Shown here one piece after another: positions 16,747-26,329 of a DNA stretch of 64,000 nucleotides. Source of the DNA: Parafrankia sp041008525. Its GTDB lineage: Bacteria; Actinomycetota; Actinomycetes; Frankiales; Frankiaceae. The notes beneath the pieces are model-generated. The model worked only from the letters and a program-made list of their open reading frames with translations. It was not told where the DNA came from and did no database searches. The stretch spans positions 1 to 64,000 of the forward strand of contig NZ_JBFLUG010000013.1 of the NCBI RefSeq assembly GCF_041008525.1, written 5' to 3'. The position numbers were made by a program, and so were the translations under genes. Each line of letters begins with the position of its first letter. The stretch's first letter is position 1.

Positions 16747-19700
16747 TCATCGGCACGGATCACGGTAGGCGATGTCTGGCAGGTACTGCGCCCATTCCAC
16801 CGCGGAGATCGGGTCGCCCCGCTGCCCGCACAGCTGCCGGGCCACCTCGTCGGGGTCGACCGGTGTCCAGCTGGTCGACAGCAGGTCCGCCCCCGCCGGC
16901 AGCACGTACCGCCCGTCAGCACTGAAGGCCAGGCCCCTGACCTGCGGGCCCACCGGGAGGATCGCGATCAGAGCGGGGTCGGCGGCGGCCGCGGCGGTGG
17001 CGGCGACGTCCCACAGCTTCACATCGCCGCCCCCGGCGGCGAGACGGCCGCCGTCCGGGCTGAAGGCCACCGCCTGGATCGGATCCCTGGCCGGCGGGGT
17101 CCGGCCGAGCTGCCGCATCGCGGCCGGGTCGGCCACGTCCACCAGGTACACCCGGCGGTCGGCCCCGCCGACGGCCAGCACCGGCCCGGTCGGCGAGAAC
17201 TCCAGGTCGCCGGGATGCCCCCCGAAGCCGCCCTCTCCCAGCAGGCCGGCGTCGAGATCGGCGGGATTCCACAGCCGCACCTTCTGGTCGTTGCCGGAGG
17301 AGGCGAGAAGGCCGCCGTCCGCGCTGAACGCGACGAGAACGTCGTTGGTGTCGGCATGCGCCGTGCGACGTTCACCGACGTGCACCGGGTGCCGCGGGTC
17401 GGAGACATCCCACAGGTCGATGCCGCCACGGTTGTCGCCGACGGCGAGCAGGGAGCCGTCCGGGCTCAGATCCATACTCATGAAACGCCGGGCAGCGCCG
17501 TCCCGGGCACTCTCCCCCGTTCTCACCGAGGCCAGCGGACTCGGCCGTCGCTGAACTCGGGAAGAACCGTTCTGCAGGACATCCGCCCCGTCGGACGGTT
17601 CACGACTCCACCGGGCGAGCGCACGGGGCGAGACGTCCCACAGGCTGAACCCCTCCGCGGAGGCGGAGATCAGCACCTGGTCACGGGAACGCAGCTCCAG
17701 GCCCAGCGTCTCGAAGCCGCCCACCCCCAGCGCGAGCTCCTCGGGCGTGGCGTCGAACGGGTGGGCGTTGTCAACCCAGCCGAGCAGCTCGATCGCGTGC
17801 CGGCCGGTGGGATCAGCCCGGAAGGCCATGATGTCGAGCATGCTGCTCATGAAAACCGTGTCGGCGGGCCCGCCCGGTTCGACGGCGACGATGCCCGGAA
17901 GACCGTCGTTGGGCAGGACACCGTCCCATCGGTGGACACGCAGATCGCCGTCGGCGGTGCCGCTGGCGAGGCGACGACCGTCCGGGCTGGCGGCAAGAGC
18001 CAGCCCTCCGCGAGGGAGCGGCAGCGTGACATGGGGGTCCCGGCCCCACCCGGGATAGTAGATGTCGATCTCGGAGTAGTCCGAGACCACAGCAAGCGCA
18101 CCACCGGCGAGGGCCACGAGGTGGTTGAAGTACGGGACGTTCCGTCTGAGGGTGAACCCGCGGTACTCCGGGGCCGCACCGGCCGAGGTCAGGCGGAAAT
18201 AATCCACCTTCGCCACGCTCGCGCGGTAGACGGTTGTCCCGTCCAGGCTGAACGCCACCGGTGTCCGCACCCCGGGCACCGGCGCGGGGAGGTCGGGGCT
18301 GAGCAGTTCCGTGATCGGGCGCGCCGGTGTGGCGGTGGAGCGGTCCGGCGCCGCCCAGAGGATGGCCCGCGCGTCGAGACCACCAGTAATGATCATGGTG
18401 CCGTCCGGGCTGAACGTGACGTCCCGCGCGGCGGCGGTGTGCCGGAGACCGTCCGCGATGTCGCCGAGCGCCTTCAGCGGCCGGGGTGTGGCCGGATACC
18501 GGACGTCGAACAGCAGCACGGTCGCGCCGTACCCACCGACGGCCAGCAGGTCGGCCGTCGGGCTGAAAGCCAGCCCCACCGCACCGGTCCGGGGATCCGC
18601 CGAGGCCGTGGGCAGCGCCGTGCCCGGCACCGGACGCGCGGGGTCGGTGACGTCCCACAGCCGCACCACCCCGTCAGCGGTGCCGACGGCGAGGACGTGC
18701 CCGTCCCGGCTGAACGCCACCGAGCCCACCCGGTAGGGCTTCCCGTCGGCGCCGCGATAGGCCGGCAGTCGACTGATCAGGCCGTTCTGCGGCGTGGCGC
18801 CCTCCCAGAGCGCGACCGTCGCGTCCTCGCCGCCGGTGGCGAGCAGTGCGCCGTCCCGGCTGTAGGCCACCGCGGGGATGGGGCCGGTGTGCGCGTCGCG
18901 CAGCCGGGTCGAGCCCCGGGCCCCGAGGATCGCCGACCGGGCCTCGCTGGTGTCGGCGAAGCCCCGCGCGACCAGCGCCAGCTGGGCACCGATCTCCGTC
19001 CGGCCCGACGCCTGGTCCTGTGCCAGCCCGGCGACGAACTGCGACCGGGCCCGGTCGTGCAGGGTGGCGGCGGCCGAGCGCTGGTCGACGAACAGGCCGG
19101 TCAGCGAGACGGCGAGCACCAGCAGGGCGGCCAGCCCGGCGGCCAACGCGCGCAGCCGGCGGGTACGGCGCCGGGTGGCGACGGCCGCGGCGTGTTCCCG
19201 GGCGACGCAGGCGTCGAAGAACCGACGGGCCCGCGGGCTGAGTCCCCGCCCGTCGGGCTGGGCCCGCGGCCCGGTCTGGCCCTGTCCCCGACCCTGGCCC
19301 TGGCCCTGGCCCTCCAGCTGGGCGCGGGCGGCGGAAAGGCGCAACCCGGAGAAGAGGAAGGACGGGTCGCCGCCGTGGCGCTCCCATTCCTCGGCCCGCT
19401 CGTCGAGCTCCTGGCGGACGAGTGCCGTGGCCCGGTCGCGCTCGATCCACTCCCGCAGCCGCGGCCAGGCACGCAGCAGCGCCTCGTGCACGATCTGCAC
19501 CCGGTCCTCGTCGGCTTCCACCAGCCGAGCGGCGATCAGCCGGTCGAGGGCGGCCTGCGCCTCGGCACGGCTTCCCCCCACCTCGTCGAGGAGGGCTTCG
19601 CGGCGCAGCGGCCGGCGGGTGACCTGGCCGGCCGCACCCACCCGGGCCAGCCGCGGAAGCAGCTCGCGCACCGCGGCCCGGCCGGCGTCGTCCAGCGCGG

Positions 19701-20709
19701 CGAACAGGTCCTCGGCCGTCTTGGCGAGCGCGCCCGCCAGCCGGCCCGCCTGCCGGTAGCTGGCGACGCGCAGCGTCTGGCCGGTCCGCAGCGTCCAGGT
19801 CGCCCGCAGCACGTGTGCCAGCAGCGGCAGTGCGCCGACGTCGGCCCGTGACCCCCCGGCCTGTGGCCCGGCTCCGGCTGGCCCGCCAGCCTCGGCCAGG
19901 TCGTCGAGCAGCAGGTCGACCAGGGCCGGCTCGACATCGCCGCCGGCCATGCGGGCCGGTTCCACGATGGCCTCGCGTACCTCCGCCAGCTCCATCGTGC
20001 CGACGACGAGCTGCCCGTGCTGCAGTGCCTCCGCAAGCTCGGGATAGGCCGTGCACCGCAGGTAGAAGTCACCGCGGACCACCAGGACGACCACCGCGGG
20101 CGCGGACGGTCCGGTGGCCGCGGCGCACAGGGCGCGTATGAACGCCGCCCGTTCCACCTCGTCCGCGCACAGCGTGAAGACCTCTTCGAACTGGTCGACG
20201 GCGAGCAGCAGCCGCCGCGGCGTGGGGCCCGCGCCGCCGGTGGCGGTGGATGGCGCAGCGGCCAGCAGGTCGACGAGGGTGGCCGCGAACCGCGCCGGCT
20301 CGGCACGCACCGCGTCCGCGTCCGCGTCCGGGGCCGTCGCCGTCGAACCCAGGGCCTTCGTCACCCGGGCCAGCAGCTCCACCAGCGGCCGTTCGGTCGG
20401 GACCAGGGTGATCTGCGGCGACCCGGGCGGCAGCACGTCGCGCAACCCGCCGCGCCGCGTCGCGGGCAGTACTCCCGCCCGCAGCACCGAGGACTTCCCC
20501 GCACCGGACGCCCCCACCACCACCAGCGGGCCGAGCCCCGCGGCACGGTGCGTCAACCGGGCCCGGGCGTCGGCCACCAGCTCGGACCGGCCAAAGAAGT
20601 AGTCCTCGGCGGCGGCGTCGAAGAAGCTCAGGCCCGGGTAGGGGCACTCCGGCTCCACCGCCCGGACGGAATCCGACGGCACAGCCGCACCCGAAAAGTC
20701 GTGTCTCAC
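16747..20709 (-). CDS. nSTAND1 NTPase with membrane helix and WD40 repeats
   Basis: A 1320-residue protein. CPYPGLSFFDAAAEDYFFGR opens an nSTAND1 NTPase with Walker A GASGAGKSS (66-74) and Walker B LLLAVDQFEE (167-176). The helical arm follows (LIAARLVE...VHEALLRAWPRL), then a GQ-rich stretch (468-480). One hydrophobic helix is at about 521-541 (ALAAGLAALLVLAVSLTGLF). About 700 residues of WD40 repeats follow (AVAYSRDGALLATGGEDATVALW), ending in the family's C-terminal EWAQYLPDIAYRDPC. The GTG start has GAGGAGA 5 nt upstream and lies 39 nt after the paralogous gene. The family couples ligand sensing by the propeller to NTPase-driven oligomerisation; the trigger and output here are unknown. 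No effector domain is fused. Confidence 0.88.
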   Translation of the reverse strand: MRHDFSGAAVPSDSVRAVEPECPYPGLSFFDAAAEDYFFGRSELVADARARLTHRAAGLGPLVVVGASGAGKSSVLRAGVLPATRRGGLRDVLPPGSPQITLVPTERPLVELLARVTKALGSTATAPDADADAVRAEPARFAATLVDLLAAAPSTATGGAGPTPRRLLLAVDQFEEVFTLCADEVERAAFIRALCAAATGPSAPAVVVLVVRGDFYLRCTAYPELAEALQHGQLVVGTMELAEVREAIVEPARMAGGDVEPALVDLLLDDLAEAGGPAGAGPQAGGSRADVGALPLLAHVLRATWTLRTGQTLRVASYRQAGRLAGALAKTAEDLFAALDDAGRAAVRELLPRLARVGAAGQVTRRPLRREALLDEVGGSRAEAQAALDRLIAARLVEADEDRVQIVHEALLRAWPRLREWIERDRATALVRQELDERAEEWERHGGDPSFLFSGLRLSAARAQLEGQGQGQGRGQGQTGPRAQPDGRGLSPRARRFFDACVAREHAAAVATRRRTRRLRALAAGLAALLVLAVSLTGLFVDQRSAAATLHDRARSQFVAGLAQDQASGRTEIGAQLALVARGFADTSEARSAILGARGSTRLRDAHTGPIPAVAYSRDGALLATGGEDATVALWEGATPQNGLISRLPAYRGADGKPYRVGSVAFSRDGHVLAVGTADGVVRLWDVTDPARPVPGTALPTASADPRTGAVGLAFSPTADLLAVGGYGATVLLFDVRYPATPRPLKALGDIADGLRHTAAARDVTFSPDGTMIITGGLDARAILWAAPDRSTATPARPITELLSPDLPAPVPGVRTPVAFSLDGTTVYRASVAKVDYFRLTSAGAAPEYRGFTLRRNVPYFNHLVALAGGALAVVSDYSEIDIYYPGWGRDPHVTLPLPRGGLALAASPDGRRLASGTADGDLRVHRWDGVLPNDGLPGIVAVEPGGPADTVFMSSMLDIMAFRADPTGRHAIELLGWVDNAHPFDATPEELALGVGGFETLGLELRSRDQVLISASAEGFSLWDVSPRALARWSREPSDGADVLQNGSSRVQRRPSPLASVRTGESARDGAARRFMSMDLSPDGSLLAVGDNRGGIDLWDVSDPRHPVHVGERRTAHADTNDVLVAFSADGGLLASSGNDQKVRLWNPADLDAGLLGEGGFGGHPGDLEFSPTGPVLAVGGADRRVYLVDVADPAAMRQLGRTPPARDPIQAVAFSPDGGRLAAGGGDVKLWDVAATAAAAADPALIAILPVGPQVRGLAFSADGRYVLPAGADLLSTSWTPVDPDEVARQLCGQRGDPISAVEWAQYLPDIAYRDPCR

Positions 20710-20748
20710 CGGTTCTCCTCGAAGATGAGATCGGAGGCAGCGGTCGGA

Positions 20749-23700
20749 TCAGTCCGCGCAGGGATCGCGGTTCGCCACGTCGGGAAGGAACCGAGCCCAT
20801 TCCTCGGCGGGGACGGGGTCGCCGATCCACTCGCACAGCTGTGCGGTGAACCGGTCGGCCTGCGTCGGCAACCAGCCCACGGACACCGCGTCGTTCCCGC
20901 CCGCGGTCAGCGCGTACTGGCCGTCGGGGCTGAAGACCGGCGTGCGGCCTGACCCCGGCAGGTTCGCGACCAGCTCCGGATCCGCCCGGTGGTGCGCGGC
21001 GACGTTCCACAGCTTCAGGTCGCCGCCACTGACCAGCAGGCGGGTCCCGTCCGCGTTGAACCGCAGGCCGAAGATCCCACCGCTGGCCGGATCGGTCGTA
21101 CCCACAGCCGTCAGCGTCGACGCGTCGGAAACCTCCAGCAGCTGGACCTGGGGGTTCGACCCGCCGACCGCGAGCAGCGGGGCGTGCGGGGCGAACTCCA
21201 CGACCTCGGGGGTCCCGTCGTACCTGGCCTCGCCCAGCGGGCCGGCGGCCAGGTCCACCGTGCGCCACAGCCGGATCAGGCCGTCCGCGCCCGCGCTCGC
21301 GACGAGACCGCCGTCGGCGCCGAAGGCGGCGATCACATAGCCGGAGCCGGGATGCGCATCCTGACGGGAGGCGATCCGGGCCGGACGGCGCGGGTCGGAG
21401 ACATCCCAGACAGTGATGCCGCCACGGTTGTCACCGACGACGAGCCGGGAGCCGTCCGGGCTCAGATCGATGCTCGCCACCCGGGCCGTGTCATCCCCGG
21501 CGGGCCGGGTGTCGGCGGCGACCGACGCCAGCGGCGTGGGCCGGGCCGGCGGCCGGGGATAGCCGTGGAGCAGGACGTCCGCGCCGCGCAGCGGTTCCCG
21601 GCTCCATCCGGCCAGCGCCGCCTCGGATGCGTCCCACAGGCGAATGCCCTCCGAGCTAGCGGTGATCAGGACCTGGTCGCTGGCGCGGAACTCGATGCCT
21701 CTGGTGGTGAGGCTTCCCCGGCCGCGCGCGATGTCGGCGGCGGAGGCGTGGAAGGGATGCGCGTTGTGGATCCAGCCGAGCAGGGTCGTGGCATGCTGCC
21801 CGGACGGATCCGAGCGGTAGACCATGACGTTGCTGTCACCGCCCAGAAAGACGAGCGTGTCGGTCCCGTTCGCCGCCAGGCCGGCCGCCACCGCATCGAT
21901 GCCCTCGCGCCCGTCATTGACCATGACGCCGGCCCCGGAACGGACATGCAGGCCCGGGTCGTCCGCGCCGATCACGATCTCCGGGCCGTCGGGACGCGCG
22001 GCCAGTGCCCAGCCGTGGTTCTCCAACGCCCCGTACGCCTGCTCGCGCAGGCCCCAGACCGGGTTGACCAGCGACAGTCGGGCCAGGTCGGAGACCACCG
22101 CCACCCACCCGTCGGGCAGCGACACGATGTCGTGGATCTTCGTCGCCTCGAACGAGGCGTACTGCCGGAAGGTCGGGGCGCCCTCCGCGCCGTCGAGGTC
22201 CGACCTGCACAGAAAGGCGGAGCACCCGTAGTACACCGCGTTCTCGTCGCGACTGAAGGCGACCGGAACCGGCGTGTCCACCAGGCGCGCCGCCTGCAGC
22301 GCGGGCCCGATCAGGGGCTCGTCCGGCCAGGGCAGTTCCGCGACCACCCGGGCGGCGGACGCCCCGTCCGCCAGCGTCCAGAGAACGGCCCTGCCGTCGA
22401 GGCCGCCGGTGACGACGCGGGCCCCGTCCGGGCTGAACTCGACATCACGCACCGGGGCGGTGTGCGCCGGCCCGGCGGCCGCGGCGCCGGAGCCGCCCGC
22501 CGGGCCCAGCATGCCCAGCGCCCGCGGCGCGGCCGGGTCGGTGACGTCGAACAGCCGGACGGTCGTCCCGTACCCGCCGACGGCCAGGACGTCCGCGGTC
22601 GGGCTGAACGCCAGGCCATGAACACCGGTCCGCCTGCCCGCCACCGCCCGCGGCAGTTCACCGCGCAGCGCCGGGCGCCGCGGGTCGGTGATGTCCCACA
22701 GCTGGGTGGCACCGTCGGCCATCCCGGCGGCGAGGGTCCGCCCCGTACGGCTGAACGCCACCGCCTTGACCGCGTACTGCCGCCCGTCGGGGCCCACGTA
22801 CCGCGGCAGGTGGCTGATCAGCCCCCGCCCGGGCCGCGCGCCGTCCCACAGCGCGGCCGTGGCGTCGTCGCTGCCGCTGGCCACCAGCTTCCCGTCCAGG
22901 CTGTAGGCCACCGTGCCGATCGGCGCGGTGTGCACACCCCGCAGGGTGGTGGACGGGTTCGAGGCGAGGATGGCCGAGCGGGATTCCGCCGTGCCGGCGA
23001 CCCTGTCGGCCTGCAGCGCGAGATGAGTGGCCAGCTCGGGCCGGGTGAGACGCTGATCGCCCGCCAGCCCGGCGAGCCGCTGGGACTGCGCCCGGTCACG
23101 GGCACTGATCGTGGACGAACGCTGGTCGAACGTGACCACGGCCAGCACCGTGGCGAGGACCGACAGCACAGCCAGACCGGTGGCGAGCCCGACCAGCCGA
23201 CGGGTACGCCGCCGGACCGCGGCGGCCCGGGCCTGTTCCCGCGCCCGGGACGCGTCGTAGAACGCCCTCGCCGGCGCGCTCAGGCCCCGCCGGCGGCCAC
23301 CGGCGACGATCCAGTCCTCGGCGGCGGCGAGCGGCGGACCGGAGAGCAGGAACGACGGGTCATGGCCGTGTGTCTCCCACTCGCGGGCGGCGTCGTCGAG
23401 CTGCTGGCGGACGAGGCCGCCCGCCCGGTCGAGCTCGATCCAGTCCCGCAGCCGCGGCCATGCCCACAGCAGGGCCTCGTGGGCGATCCGCACCCGCTCC
23501 GCGTCGGCTTCCAGCAGCCGGGCCGCGATCAGCCGGTCCAGGACCGGCTCGGCGTCGGCGCGTCCCAGATCGACCTCGCCGAGCAGGTCATCACGCCGCA
23601 GCGGGCGGCGGGTCGGCCCACCCCTGCCGAGGCGCACCAGGCGCAGCAACAGCTCGTGCGCGGCCTGCTGGCCGGTCTCCCCCAGCTGCAGGTACAGGTC

Positions 23701-25593
23701 GTCGGCCGTCTTCGCCAGGGCGCCCGCCAGCCGGCCGGCGTCCCGGTAGGCCCGCACCAGCAGCGTGCCGTCCACCCGGTGATCCCAGGTGACGCGCAAG
23801 GCGTGCGCGAGCAGCGGAAGCGCGCCGGTCTCCGCCAGTCCCGCCTCCGCACCGGCCGACGGGGCCGCGGAGGCGGGGTCCGCGGTCGTAGGAGCGGGGG
23901 CCTGACCGCTGGCCGCGGCGAGATCGTCCAGCAGCAGGTCGACCAGTGCCGGCTCCACCTCCGCACCAACCGCGCGGGCCGGCCCCGTGATCGCCTCCAG
24001 CAGCTCGGACCTGCGCATGGGGCCGACCACGATCTGCCCGTCCTGCAACGGCTCCGCCAAGGCCGGGTAGGCGGCGCATTCCAGGTAGAAGTCGCCGCGT
24101 ACAGCCAGGACGACCACCGCGGGCGCCGGCGCGGTGGAGAGGGCACACAGCGCGCGGACGAACGCCTCCCTCTCGGCCTCGTCCGCGCACAGGGTGAAGA
24201 CTTCCTCGAACTGGTCGACGGCGAGCAGCAGTCGCGGGGGTGCCGCGGTCCTCCGGCCCGGGGCCGGCGGAGCCAGACCGGCCAGGATTTCGGAGACGAC
24301 CCCAGGGGCATGTTCCGGCGCGGTGCGCAGCGTGTCCGCCAGCACCGCGCGCAGGCCGGGTACGGACAGCGCGTCGGCGATCCGGCTCGCCAGTTCGGCC
24401 AGTGGGTGCTCGGTCGGCGTCAGCACCACCCGCACCGAGCCTGGCGGCATCACCGTTCCCAGCGCCCCGCGCGCCACCGCGGGCAGTATCCCCGCACGCA
24501 GCACGGATGACTTGCCCGAGCCGGAAGCCCCCACGAGAACGAGCGGGCCGTCACCGCCACCGGCGCGCTGCCGCAGCAGTTCCAGGGCCTGCCCGACCAA
24601 CGCGCCCCGCCCGCGGAAGTACTTCTCCCGCGTGTCGTCGAATGCGCTCAACCCGGGATAGGGGCAGTCCGGATCATCGATTCGGGAGAAAGTCCGGGAA
24701 CCGGGCGGTGCCGGCGTCTGCCGTTCGGCCGGCGGAAACACCGCGGTTGTCCCGGCGGGATCCGCCGCCGCCGGCGGGCCGAGCCGACCCGCCGGCTGGG
24801 CCACCGCGGCCTCGTGGGCCCAGGCGGCCGAGACCCGGGCAACGCTGACCGTCGCCGCTTCCCGCCGACCGGTGGGGAGATTGTGCGGATCGCCGGGCGT
24901 GAGATCCGCCGGCCCGGACGGCTCGCCACCGGACAGCAGGCCGGCGAGCTGGGCCAACAGCGACTCCTCCGCTCCCGACCGGCAGTCGGGGGCGACACGG
25001 ACCAGCAGCTCGACCTCGGGTGCCGTGGCCCGGGCGAGCATCGTGACCGCCGCCAGCAGCCGCTCGGCGGCCACGCCACCAGCGGACTCCCCCGCCGGAA
25101 TCTCCCTGGTACCCCGCACCGGCCCGGTCTGCCGGCCCAGCCTCCCCCCGACGGCGACGTGACCGCCGACGACGAGGAAACGCCGCGGGGCCGGTGCGGC
25201 GGAGATCAGCGCGAGCAGGTGCGCGAGAGTCAGCGCCGTACTGCCCACCACGAATTCAGGTGAACCGTCATCGGCGAGCCGCAGCGGCCCGTGCCAGTAG
25301 ATTCCGAAGGTTTCGATGGCCTCTGCGGCCACGCGGGCGAGAGAATCCGCGACATCCACCGCGGCCGTGGAGTCGACAACAGTGGTGCGATACCCCTCCG
25401 GAAGGACGAGGCGCGCGGCGTCGGCGGCGAAACCCGCGGCGTCACCTCCACCGGCTCCACTACCGCTGGCAGTACCACCATCGACGCCGCTCCCGGCACC
25501 TGCACCGGCGCCTCCGGCGCCGCATCCCGCGCGGCAGTTCTGATCGCCGACCCGGACGACGGCCAGCCGGGCTGCCCCTCCGCCCTCGCCCAT
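20749..25593 (-). CDS. nSTAND1-WD40 protein with degenerate caspase-like N-terminus
   Basis: A 1614-residue paralogue of the next gene, carrying about 300 extra N-terminal residues. The extra part has the layout of the caspase-like (EACC1-associated) peptidase that often precedes nSTAND1: RLAVVRVGD, LPEGYRTTVVD, AAEAIETFGIYWHGPLRL, RFLVVGGHVAVGG, then SLLAQLAGLL. HG of the catalytic dyad seems kept (101-102), but the Cys position (normally VxxDCCxSG) reads VVGGHVAVGG. It is therefore probably an inactive pseudo-protease. Walker A is GASGSGKSS (355-363) and Walker B LLLAVDQFEE; a membrane helix follows, then WD40 repeats. The ATG at 25591-25593 has GGGGGA 7 nt upstream. It is the first gene of the operon. 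Confidence 0.87.
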   Translation of the reverse strand: MGEGGGAARLAVVRVGDQNCRAGCGAGGAGAGAGSGVDGGTASGSGAGGGDAAGFAADAARLVLPEGYRTTVVDSTAAVDVADSLARVAAEAIETFGIYWHGPLRLADDGSPEFVVGSTALTLAHLLALISAAPAPRRFLVVGGHVAVGGRLGRQTGPVRGTREIPAGESAGGVAAERLLAAVTMLARATAPEVELLVRVAPDCRSGAEESLLAQLAGLLSGGEPSGPADLTPGDPHNLPTGRREAATVSVARVSAAWAHEAAVAQPAGRLGPPAAADPAGTTAVFPPAERQTPAPPGSRTFSRIDDPDCPYPGLSAFDDTREKYFRGRGALVGQALELLRQRAGGGDGPLVLVGASGSGKSSVLRAGILPAVARGALGTVMPPGSVRVVLTPTEHPLAELASRIADALSVPGLRAVLADTLRTAPEHAPGVVSEILAGLAPPAPGRRTAAPPRLLLAVDQFEEVFTLCADEAEREAFVRALCALSTAPAPAVVVLAVRGDFYLECAAYPALAEPLQDGQIVVGPMRRSELLEAITGPARAVGAEVEPALVDLLLDDLAAASGQAPAPTTADPASAAPSAGAEAGLAETGALPLLAHALRVTWDHRVDGTLLVRAYRDAGRLAGALAKTADDLYLQLGETGQQAAHELLLRLVRLGRGGPTRRPLRRDDLLGEVDLGRADAEPVLDRLIAARLLEADAERVRIAHEALLWAWPRLRDWIELDRAGGLVRQQLDDAAREWETHGHDPSFLLSGPPLAAAEDWIVAGGRRRGLSAPARAFYDASRAREQARAAAVRRRTRRLVGLATGLAVLSVLATVLAVVTFDQRSSTISARDRAQSQRLAGLAGDQRLTRPELATHLALQADRVAGTAESRSAILASNPSTTLRGVHTAPIGTVAYSLDGKLVASGSDDATAALWDGARPGRGLISHLPRYVGPDGRQYAVKAVAFSRTGRTLAAGMADGATQLWDITDPRRPALRGELPRAVAGRRTGVHGLAFSPTADVLAVGGYGTTVRLFDVTDPAAPRALGMLGPAGGSGAAAAGPAHTAPVRDVEFSPDGARVVTGGLDGRAVLWTLADGASAARVVAELPWPDEPLIGPALQAARLVDTPVPVAFSRDENAVYYGCSAFLCRSDLDGAEGAPTFRQYASFEATKIHDIVSLPDGWVAVVSDLARLSLVNPVWGLREQAYGALENHGWALAARPDGPEIVIGADDPGLHVRSGAGVMVNDGREGIDAVAAGLAANGTDTLVFLGGDSNVMVYRSDPSGQHATTLLGWIHNAHPFHASAADIARGRGSLTTRGIEFRASDQVLITASSEGIRLWDASEAALAGWSREPLRGADVLLHGYPRPPARPTPLASVAADTRPAGDDTARVASIDLSPDGSRLVVGDNRGGITVWDVSDPRRPARIASRQDAHPGSGYVIAAFGADGGLVASAGADGLIRLWRTVDLAAGPLGEARYDGTPEVVEFAPHAPLLAVGGSNPQVQLLEVSDASTLTAVGTTDPASGGIFGLRFNADGTRLLVSGGDLKLWNVAAHHRADPELVANLPGSGRTPVFSPDGQYALTAGGNDAVSVGWLPTQADRFTAQLCEWIGDPVPAEEWARFLPDVANRDPCAD

Positions 25594-26329
25594 GGAAAAA
25601 TCCCCCACCACGCCCCCGAGATGTAGCGATGCCCACCGACAAACAGCGAATGAACCTTATTACATGACTGGCGGGACATTGCCACTGAGGACATTTATGT
25701 CCTTGTCCTGTCCACTGTCTGCGCCGCCTGCGCCCAGCTCCGCCAGCTCCACCGGCTCCGTCGCTTCCGCCACCGCGTCGCCCCCGTATTGATTCCCGGT
25801 GTCGCCTCCCGGCTCCACGCTCGGGCCACCGGACCCGCACCAGTACCGGGTGGTCCGAGGGGATCTCACCCCCGGGCTCCCACAGAACGGAGCGTGGCTG
25901 CCTCCCGCCACTCCGCTCGTCCCATACAGAGCGGACTAACACCACCTCCGCACCGGACACCGCCTGGCCAATAGGCGGGCATCGCCAGGCCCATCCCGGG
26001 ACCGCATTGACACCCACCTTCACATGTCAGTTCCTCAATCTCGACATGTCAGCAGTGGTTCACTCGCGCTCGTCTTCCCGGCCCCTGCCTGACAGGCCTT
26101 ACCCCGTCTTTCCTCGACGCCCAGCACGACAGTCTTCAGCTAACGCACCACGAGGTGACCTGACTCCTCCCCCACAGGGCGACGCCGGAGGGCCACAAAA
26201 CCTCCGCCTTCCGCGCAGCGAACACAGCAGAGAGCCATCACCTACCGCACAGGCGACTCCCACCCGAGGGGGCCGCCCAAAGACCGTCGACTCGAAGCAC
26301 GGGCGGCGCGGTGTCTTCCGCTCCGGTGG
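25594..26329. other. Upstream region of the nSTAND operon, no gene recognised
   Basis: About 735 nt between the ABC permease stop and the nSTAND gene. It is less GC-rich than its flanks in places and has no reading frame with actinobacterial codon bias that I would call. It should contain the promoter of the nSTAND-kinase operon. The only regular pattern I see is the pair of ACATGTCAG sites at 26022 and 26044. Confidence 0.5.
26022..26052. promoter_or_regulatory. Direct repeat ACATGTCAG, two copies 22 nt apart
   Basis: ACATGTCAG occurs at 26022-26030 and again at 26044-26052. The 22-nt offset is about two helical turns, so both copies would face the same side of the DNA. A TTGACA hexamer lies 8 nt before the first copy. 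Possible regulator site upstream of the nSTAND operon; regulator unknown. Confidence 0.35.

Noticed and set aside
16734..16922. N-terminal extension of the kinase gene
   Set aside because: It overlaps the end of the upstream nSTAND gene in another frame; the ATG at 16733 has a ribosome site and begins just before the kinase domain.
16516..19851. Plus-strand reading frame of 1111 codons
   Set aside because: Antisense to the second nSTAND1-WD40 gene; no recognisable protein features.
20989..24510. Very long plus-strand reading frame (1173 codons)
   Set aside because: Antisense to the nSTAND1-WD40 gene, which has clear NTPase and WD40 motifs. The plus-strand product is Arg/Gly/Pro-rich with no domain; this is a third-position GC artefact.
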